Source: Oscillospiraceae bacterium (GTDB lineage Bacteria; Bacillota; Clostridia; Oscillospirales; Ruminococcaceae). Taken from it: 27,073 nucleotides of DNA. The stretch is taken from positions 1-27,073 of the forward strand of contig JAGAUG010000002.1 of NCBI GenBank assembly GCA_017828935.1. The letters are read 5' to 3'. The notes under the pieces are model-generated. The model saw only the letters and a list, made by a program, of their open reading frames with translations, had not been told where the DNA came from and did no database searches. Of the stretch, positions 22,367 through 27,073 are shown one piece after another; the stretch's first letter is position 1, and the number at the start of each line of letters is the position of its first letter. The translations under genes were made by a program, and so were the position numbers.

Positions 22367-23068
22367 ATGATTGGAATAATAGGCGCACTGAAACAAGAAG
22401 TCGAATTAATTAAAAGTCAAATTCAAGATATATCTTGTGAAAATATCTTGGGAAGCGATTTTTTTTCAGGAAAAATATTTTGTAAAAATATTTTAAAAAA
22501 TATAGTTATTTCTGAATGTAGTATCGGAAAAGTTAACGCTGCGGCTTCTGTTAGTGCTATGATTTTAAAATATTCTCCGGATTTAATTATTAATACAGGA
22601 ATTTCTGGATCTCTTGATAATAATATAAATATTCTTGATATCGTTGTTGCTGATAAGATAAGCGCTCACGACGAGGGAGAAGTTTTTGAGAAATACTTTC
22701 CATTTGAATCTTGTTTTAAAATTAAAGAAAAATATATAGATATAGCTCAAGAAGCTTTTAAAAATATAAATAATATAAATAATAATTTTTCGAAATTAAA
22801 AATCGGTCAGGTTGTTACCGGAGACGAGTTTATTTGTAGTAATATTAAAAAAAATAATATTAAAAATAAATTTAAAGATTCTCTAACGGTCGATATGGAA
22901 GCTAGCGCAATCGCTAAAGTTTGTTTTAGAGCCAAAAAAGATTTTGTTGTTATTAAAACGATTTCCGACGAAGCTAACGACGAAGCTAAAAAAAATTACG
23001 ATAATTTTATTGATTTAGCGGCTAAGCGCTCAGCTGAGTTAACTCTTGAAATTATTAATTTAGTTTAG
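22367..23068 (+). CDS. mtnN: 5'-methylthioadenosine/S-adenosylhomocysteine nucleosidase
   Basis: MtnN cleaves adenine from methylthioadenosine and S-adenosylhomocysteine, by-products of polyamine synthesis and of methylation or radical-SAM reactions. The 233-residue protein shows the catalytic E11 in IGIIGALKQEVELI, the purine-site GISGSLD, E178 in VDMEASAIA and D201 in SDEANDEA. It lies between ptsI and miaB with short gaps (34 and 26 bases). MiaB consumes S-adenosylmethionine, but the products differ, so the pairing may be only loosely functional. The opening GKVNAAASVSAM matches the family well. Confidence 0.95.
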   Translation: MIGIIGALKQEVELIKSQIQDISCENILGSDFFSGKIFCKNILKNIVISECSIGKVNAAASVSAMILKYSPDLIINTGISGSLDNNINILDIVVADKISAHDEGEVFEKYFPFESCFKIKEKYIDIAQEAFKNINNINNNFSKLKIGQVVTGDEFICSNIKKNNIKNKFKDSLTVDMEASAIAKVCFRAKKDFVVIKTISDEANDEAKKNYDNFIDLAAKRSAELTLEIINLV

Positions 23069-23094
23069 TATTATTCTAGAAAGAAGTTTATTTT

Positions 23095-24300
23095 ATGAAT
23101 TTAGAAATATCAAAAGACGATTTTAAAAACCAAAGAAAATATATCGAATTTTTAAGTAATCTAAATAATAAAAAAAAAATCGCTTGTGTTAAGACTTTGG
23201 GTTGTCAACAAAATGTCGCTGATTCCGAAAAAATTAAGGGAATTTTAGATAAGCTAGGATATGTATTAAGCCAAGATCCTGAGCAAGCTGATTTAATTAT
23301 ATATAATACTTGCGCCGTTAGAGAGAACGCCGAAGATAGAGTTTTTGGTAATACCGGCGCTCTTAAAAATTTAAAAAAATCTAAAAAAGATATAATTATT
23401 GGTCTTTGTGGTTGTATGACTCAACAAGAACATATTGTTGATAAAATAAAACAAAGCTATCCTCAAGTTGATTTAATATTAGGAACACATTCTTTGCATT
23501 TGTTACCAGAGCTTTTATATCGTGTTATTATAAATCAAAAAAGAGTTATTGATATTAATAATAGAGATGGGCTCTTCCCTGAAGATATTCCTGTTTTGAG
23601 GGATAGCGATAAAAAAGCCTGGGTTCCAATAATGTCTGGTTGCGATAATTTCTGTACATACTGTATTGTGCCCTATGTTAGAGGCCGAGAAAGAAGCCGT
23701 GCTAGCCGAGATATCATAAACGAGATTAAAGACCTTATAAATCTTGGATATTGCGAAATTACTTTGCTTGGTCAAAACGTTAACTCTTACGGCAAAGGCC
23801 TCGAAGAGAAAATAAATTTTAGTCAATTACTTAAGAATATTAATAATTTGCCTGGAGATTTCGAAATTAGTTTTATGACGTCTCATCCCAAAGATTGCTC
23901 CAAAGAACTTATTGATACGATCGCTGAGTCTAATAAAATCTCTAAACATTTACACCTTCCGGTTCAATCAGGATCTAATAAAATTTTAAAACTAATGAAC
24001 CGAAAATATAATATTCAAGAATATAAAGATTTAGTAGACTACGCGAAATCAAAAATAAAAAATTTAATTTTAAGTTCTGATATAATAGTTGGGTTTCCTG
24101 GCGAAACTTACGAAGATTTTTTAGAAACAAAAGAAATTATAAAATATATTAAATATGATTTTTTATATAGTTTTATATACTCTAAACGAAACGGAACTAT
24201 CGCTGCGAAGATGACTGATATAGTTTCCGAAAAAGAAAAACATCAGTGGCTTTCTGAGCTTTTAAAACTTCAAGAAGAAATTAAAAAAAATTATAAATAA
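23095..24300 (+). CDS. miaB: tRNA-2-methylthio-N6-dimethylallyladenosine synthase MiaB, lacking TRAM domain
   Basis: MiaB adds a methylthio group to i6A37 of tRNAs that read UNN codons, using S-adenosylmethionine and two iron-sulfur clusters. The N-terminal MTTase domain has cysteines C37, C73 and C107 (GCQQN, NTCAVRENAEDR, CGCM). The radical-SAM domain has C183, C187 and C190 in SGCDNFCTYCIVP, then VRGRERSR, LLGQNVNSYG and SDIIVGFPGET. The protein stops at residue 401, after LLKLQEEIKKNYK, just where the C-terminal TRAM RNA-binding domain (about 60 residues) normally begins. The bases after the stop encode no TRAM in any frame. So the core is complete but tRNA binding may differ, or the domain was lost. 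The start ATG is at 23095, 26 bases after mtnN. Confidence 0.93.
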   Translation: MNLEISKDDFKNQRKYIEFLSNLNNKKKIACVKTLGCQQNVADSEKIKGILDKLGYVLSQDPEQADLIIYNTCAVRENAEDRVFGNTGALKNLKKSKKDIIIGLCGCMTQQEHIVDKIKQSYPQVDLILGTHSLHLLPELLYRVIINQKRVIDINNRDGLFPEDIPVLRDSDKKAWVPIMSGCDNFCTYCIVPYVRGRERSRASRDIINEIKDLINLGYCEITLLGQNVNSYGKGLEEKINFSQLLKNINNLPGDFEISFMTSHPKDCSKELIDTIAESNKISKHLHLPVQSGSNKILKLMNRKYNIQEYKDLVDYAKSKIKNLILSSDIIVGFPGETYEDFLETKEIIKYIKYDFLYSFIYSKRNGTIAAKMTDIVSEKEKHQWLSELLKLQEEIKKNYK

Positions 24301-24380
24301 TAAATTAAACTCTTTTTAATTAAGGTTTTTCTAAAAATTTATTCTAAAAGAGTTTAGTTAGGTAGAGCTAAAGACAAAGC

Positions 24381-24442
24381 TCAAGCGCACCAAAAACTAA
24401 CAAAAATAATTTTAGATATTTGTCAGTTTTTGGTGCGCTTGA
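24381..24442. terminator. Very long hairpin between convergent miaB and acpP
   Basis: TCAAGCGCACCAAAAACT (24381-24398) and its exact complement (24425-24442) form an 18-bp perfect stem. After one mismatch another five pairs follow (24400-24404 with 24419-24423). No good T-run follows on either strand. A weaker 10-bp inverted repeat lies at 24307-24316 and 24346-24355. The position between two converging genes suggests a shared terminator or transcript-end stabiliser. Confidence 0.6.
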
Positions 24443-24478
24443 TTATTTGAAATTAATAATAATAAATTTAAATAATTT

Positions 24479-24706
24479 TTATAAAGACCTTTCGATATAA
24501 TTAACTATATCTCCAACGGTTTTGAAATTATCGATTTGCTCGTCTTGAAATTCTAAATCGAATTCTTCTTCGATAGACATAACTAAATCAACGATATCGA
24601 GCGAGTCAGCTCCAAGATCATCAGAAATATTAGATTCGATAGTTATATTTTCTTCTTCGACATCTAATTGATCACATAGTATTTTTTTTATTTTTTCAAA
24701 AACCAT
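24479..24706 (-). CDS. acpP: Acyl carrier protein
   Basis: ACP carries growing acyl chains on a phosphopantetheine arm in fatty-acid synthesis. The 75-residue protein has the attachment serine S35 in LGADSLDIVDLVMSIEEEF, a strongly acidic composition and normal length. I start at ATG 24706 (MVFEKIKKIL), which matches family members; a GTG at 24718 is only two bases after AAGGAG and would add four residues. It stands alone, with no fab gene next to it. A TTGACA promoter lies about 90 bases upstream. Confidence 0.95.
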   Translation of the reverse strand: MVFEKIKKILCDQLDVEEENITIESNISDDLGADSLDIVDLVMSIEEEFDLEFQDEQIDNFKTVGDIVNYIERSL

Positions 24707-24772
24707 CTTAAAAAACACAGCTCCTTAAAAAAAATTTTTATTTAATTAATATATTAATATTATATATAAAAT

Positions 24773-24802
24773 ATATTACATCAACTAGCTTGCCCGTGTC
24801 AA
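24773..24802 (-). promoter_or_regulatory. Predicted promoter of acpP
   Basis: On the minus strand, TTGACA (24802-24797) is followed by TGTAATAT; the -10 box may be TGTAAT with 16 bases spacing or TAATAT with 18. It points to acpP. Bases 24797-24802 are among the few non-AT-rich spots of this gap. Confidence 0.5.
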
Positions 24803-24921
24803 CAGGTTTTTAATAAATTTTTTTAATTTTAAAAATAAAATTTTTGATGTATAATTAAACTAATTTTTTTTAATAATAATATAAATAGAAATAATAAAAA
24901 TATAACAGGAGTGAGTAGGAT

Positions 24922-26256
24922 TTGAAAAAACAAAAAATAAATAAAAGTTATTTAATTAAGACTGTTAGTTTAGGAGTAACACTTGTAACGATCTTGGGTG
25001 GCGGTTGTTTATATTTTTATAATCAAGCTAAAAATTATAAATTAGCTTTAGAAAACACATATAAACATTCTTTACAAGATTTTAACGACTATATAAATAA
25101 TATTTATAATGATTTAGATAAAGGCCTTTACGCTGGAACGGCATATCAACTATCTAATATTTCAGCAAAGTTACTAAGCGATTCTCGAGCGGCAATAATG
25201 TGTTTATCTTCGTTACCTGAAGCAAGGCTTCATGTTGATAATACATTTAAATTTTTATCTCAAGTTGGTTCTTACGCGGCGGCTTTAAATAAAAAATATC
25301 ACGCTCAAAACGAAATTTCAGACGAAGAATACCAGTCTTTAGCTAGTCTTAAAAATTACGCGAAGAAATTAAATTCTTATGTTTCAAATCTAGAAAATAA
25401 AGTTCTTAAAAATAATTTAGAATTTAGTAATTTAAAAAATAAAAAAAATAATAATAAAAATATTGATATAAGCGATTTAGAAAATATTTTTGAAGACTAT
25501 CCTAAGATGATATATGACGGACCGTTTTCAGATAATATATATAATAAAACACCAGAGTTGACAAAAAATCAAACGGAAATATCTTCGGAACAAGCAAAAA
25601 AAATAGCAGCAATCGCGACAGGAATCGATCAAAATAAATTATCTCAAAGCGAAGACGAAAATTCTAATATAGAGCTGTATTGTTTTAGAGCTAAAAATAT
25701 ATCTATCGGAGTTACAAAAAAAGGCGGAAATATTTGTTATATTTTAAAATCCAAAGAAATAAAAAAGCAATTAATAGACGCTGGCGTCGCGATCGAAAAC
25801 GCCAAGAAATATATTAATAATATTTTAAAGATTACAGATATTGAGCAATCTTATTACGAAATAAATAATAACTGTTGTGTAATTAACTTTGTTTGTAAAC
25901 AAGACGATATAATAATATATCCCGACTTAATTAAAATTTCTGTAGCGCTAGATAACGGCGAAATGATATCTGTTGACGCTAGGAAATATATTAGTAATCA
26001 CAAAGATAGAGAAATTAATAAATCTAAAAAAACAGAAAAAGAGGCTCAAGAAAAACTATCTAAAAATTTAGAAATTTTAAAAGACCCAAGAAGAGCAATA
26101 ATTCCGACAGATGGAGAAAACGAAGTTGTTACTTACGAATTTGTTTGTCGAGGAAGCGACGACGAAATTGTTATAGTTTATATTAATAGCGATAACTTAG
26201 AAGAAGAACAAATTTTAGTTTTATCAGAGTCAGAAAACGGGATTTTAGTTGTTTAG
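24922..26256 (+). CDS. ypeB: Germination protein YpeB
   Basis: YpeB is a spore inner-membrane protein that stabilises the cortex-lytic enzyme SleB in the dormant spore. The 444-residue protein has an N-terminal membrane anchor (about 12-34), a helical region rich in Asn, Lys and Leu, the family hallmark YPKMIYDGPFSDNI (193-206), and a C-terminal part of PepSY-like repeats (about 220-440, with SSEQAKKIAA and IAIENAKKY-like segments). TTG at 24922 follows AGGAG ten bases upstream. It is followed by spoVAE after a 33-base gap instead of preceded by sleB, so it sits in an unusual context. A TATAAT at 24850-24855 lies upstream, but its -35 side is poor and forespore sigma factors may control it. 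Confidence 0.9.
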   Translation: MKKQKINKSYLIKTVSLGVTLVTILGGGCLYFYNQAKNYKLALENTYKHSLQDFNDYINNIYNDLDKGLYAGTAYQLSNISAKLLSDSRAAIMCLSSLPEARLHVDNTFKFLSQVGSYAAALNKKYHAQNEISDEEYQSLASLKNYAKKLNSYVSNLENKVLKNNLEFSNLKNKKNNNKNIDISDLENIFEDYPKMIYDGPFSDNIYNKTPELTKNQTEISSEQAKKIAAIATGIDQNKLSQSEDENSNIELYCFRAKNISIGVTKKGGNICYILKSKEIKKQLIDAGVAIENAKKYINNILKITDIEQSYYEINNNCCVINFVCKQDDIIIYPDLIKISVALDNGEMISVDARKYISNHKDREINKSKKTEKEAQEKLSKNLEILKDPRRAIIPTDGENEVVTYEFVCRGSDDEIVIVYINSDNLEEEQILVLSESENGILVV

Positions 26257-26289
26257 ATATAAAAATAAAAAGGAGAAACAAAAAATAGA

Positions 26290-26655
26290 ATGCAAGTATT
26301 TTTGGAATTTTTAAAAGCTTTTATTATTGGAGGGTTAATTTGTGTTGTTGGACAAATTTTAATAGACAAAACAAAATTAACGCCAGCTAGGATTTTAGTG
26401 GCGTTTGTTGTTACAGGTACAGTATTATCAGCGATCGGACTTTATCAGCCGATAGTAGATTTTGCTGGAGCTGGGGCGACTGTTCCGTTGACGGGATTTG
26501 GACATATTTTAGCTAAAGGAGTAAAAAAAGCGATAGAAGAAGACGGTTTGTTAGGAGTTTTAACAGGAGGTTTAAGTAGCGCAGCCGGAGGAATTTCAGC
26601 TTCGATAATTTGTGGTTTTTTAGTTGCATTAATTTTTAAACCGAAAGTAAAGTAA
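26290..26655 (+). CDS. spoVAE: Stage V sporulation protein AE
   Basis: SpoVA proteins form the membrane channel that moves dipicolinic acid and calcium into the forespore and out at germination. The 121-residue protein matches SpoVAE (the AEb type): MQVFLEFLKAFIIGGLICVV, GQILIDKTKLTPARILVAFV, GAGATVPLTGFGHILAKGV and GGLSSAAGGISASI, with four hydrophobic stretches. AAGGAG lies 14 bases before the ATG. The usual partners spoVAC and spoVAD are absent on both sides; instead ypeB precedes it. A good terminator follows. Confidence 0.93.
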   Translation: MQVFLEFLKAFIIGGLICVVGQILIDKTKLTPARILVAFVVTGTVLSAIGLYQPIVDFAGAGATVPLTGFGHILAKGVKKAIEEDGLLGVLTGGLSSAAGGISASIICGFLVALIFKPKVK

Positions 26656-26688
26656 TAATAAATAATAAAAAATTTTTATAATTAAGAT

Positions 26689-26746
26689 AGCCTGAAAATA
26701 AATCTAAGCTAAAACTTAGGATTTAATTTTTAGGCTTATTTTTTAG
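26689..26746 (+). terminator. Rho-independent terminator after spoVAE
   Basis: An imperfect stem of about 20 pairs links AGCCTGAAAATAAATC and AAG on the left with CTTAGGATTTAA and TTTTTAGGCT on the right, followed by TATTTTTTAG. It ends the ypeB-spoVAE transcript. Confidence 0.8.
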
Positions 26747-26811
26747 ATTCAACATCTTGAATTTTGGCAATAATAATTTTTGTAATTATATTTTTTTAAA
26801 CAAAAAAATAC

Positions 26812-26840
26812 TTGACTTTAATAAAATTTTATGATATAAT
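26812..26840 (+). promoter_or_regulatory. Strong extended -10 promoter near the right edge
   Basis: TTGACT (26812-26817) and TATAAT (26835-26840) are 17 bases apart, and TG stands one base before the -10 box. It would drive the mini-gene at 26891 and the membrane-protein gene at 26961. Confidence 0.8.
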
Positions 26841-26890
26841 AAGAATAATTCTGGTGTTTTTGATATTAAATTTTCAGGAGGTGGTTGAAT

Positions 26891-26920
26891 ATGATTGATT
26901 TATATAAAATTAAAAAATAA
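26891..26920 (+). CDS. Nine-residue mini-gene MIDLYKIKK
   Basis: An ATG with a near-perfect Shine-Dalgarno site (AGGAGGTGG, nine bases upstream of the start) opens a frame of nine sense codons and TAA. It lies between a strong promoter and the next gene, whose own ribosome site is also perfect. It may be a leader peptide or simply a translated spacer. No repeated rare codon, as in amino-acid attenuators, is seen. Confidence 0.45.
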   Translation: MIDLYKIKK

Positions 26921-26960
26921 AAACAAAATTAATTTTTTAAAATTTAGGAGGTGTTTTATT

Positions 26961-27073
26961 ATGAGTTATTTTAATAAAACGAATACATTGCCAAGATTTA
27001 GTAATAAAAATGGCATTAGTATATATAAATACATAATAATTTTTATGTTTTTTTTATTAAGTATAAATATAAA
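26961..27073 (+). CDS. Start of a small membrane or secreted protein, cut by the window edge
   Basis: Only 37 codons are inside the window. The ATG follows AGGAGGTG nine bases upstream. The N-terminus starts MSYFNKTNTLPRFSNKNG and continues into a hydrophobic stretch from about residue 20 (IYKYIIIFMFFLLSI), which looks like a signal peptide or membrane anchor. The product cannot be named from this fragment. Confidence 0.6.
   Translation, partial: MSYFNKTNTLPRFSNKNGISIYKYIIIFMFFLLSINI

Larger units (their letters stand above)
26656..26960. other. Intergenic region between spoVAE and the last gene
   Basis: About 305 bases hold the spoVAE terminator, a strong promoter and a nine-codon mini-gene. 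I see no larger coding frame and no known structured RNA. Confidence 0.6.

Overview
The window looks like a chromosome piece from a low-GC, spore-forming Gram-positive bacterium of the Clostridia type; I cannot place it further. The evidence is the strong AT bias, a SpoIIID regulator, the germination genes sleB and ypeB, a SpoVAE protein, a short Gram-positive YidC/Jag pair, strong Shine-Dalgarno sites and a very large cell-wall-type surface protein. TTG start codons are unusually common: start-site evidence favours TTG for about ten of the twenty complete genes.

Region 1 (1-10970) is accessory and surface-related. A truncated AAA-ATPase-like gene points left off the edge. Across a 339-bp promoter region, two plus-strand genes follow: a 465-residue secreted protein with no recognised family and a 2785-residue surface protein. 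The large protein has about 25 InlB-type (Listeria-Bacteroides) repeats, a Gly/Ser linker and a C-terminal LVDTG-plus-membrane-segment tail that resembles a sortase signal. A strong terminator closes the block.

Region 2 (10980-14440, minus strand) is the conserved rpmH-rnpA-yidD-yidC-jag cluster, extended by a YlbF-family gene with a Cys-rich tail. It has a consensus sigma-A promoter. A large hairpin separates rpmH from rnpA. No dnaA or origin lies next to rpmH here.

Region 3 (14500-16470, minus strand) is a small operon: zinc-ribbon protein, Nif3-like metal protein and a stand-alone glucose-type PTS IIA. The last part of the nif3 coding sequence is duplicated just after its stop codon.

Region 4 (16550-24300) holds sleB and spoIIID, which converge with four bases between stop codons, then potABC (polyamine-type ABC transporter without potD), then ptsI-mtnN-miaB behind a consensus promoter. 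The ptsI operon joins PTS phosphotransfer, recycling of S-adenosyl by-products and tRNA modification. MiaB lacks its C-terminal TRAM domain.

Region 5 (24300-27073) holds an 18-bp perfect hairpin, acpP on the minus strand, then ypeB and a spoVAE separated from the usual spoVAC/AD. A terminator follows, then a new strong promoter driving a nine-codon mini-gene and the start of a small membrane or secreted protein that runs off the window.

The conserved genes are ordinary. The most unusual material is the two-gene surface locus, the architecture of its giant repeat protein, and the mini-gene leader at the right edge. I see no CRISPR array, insertion sequence, tRNA or rRNA gene.
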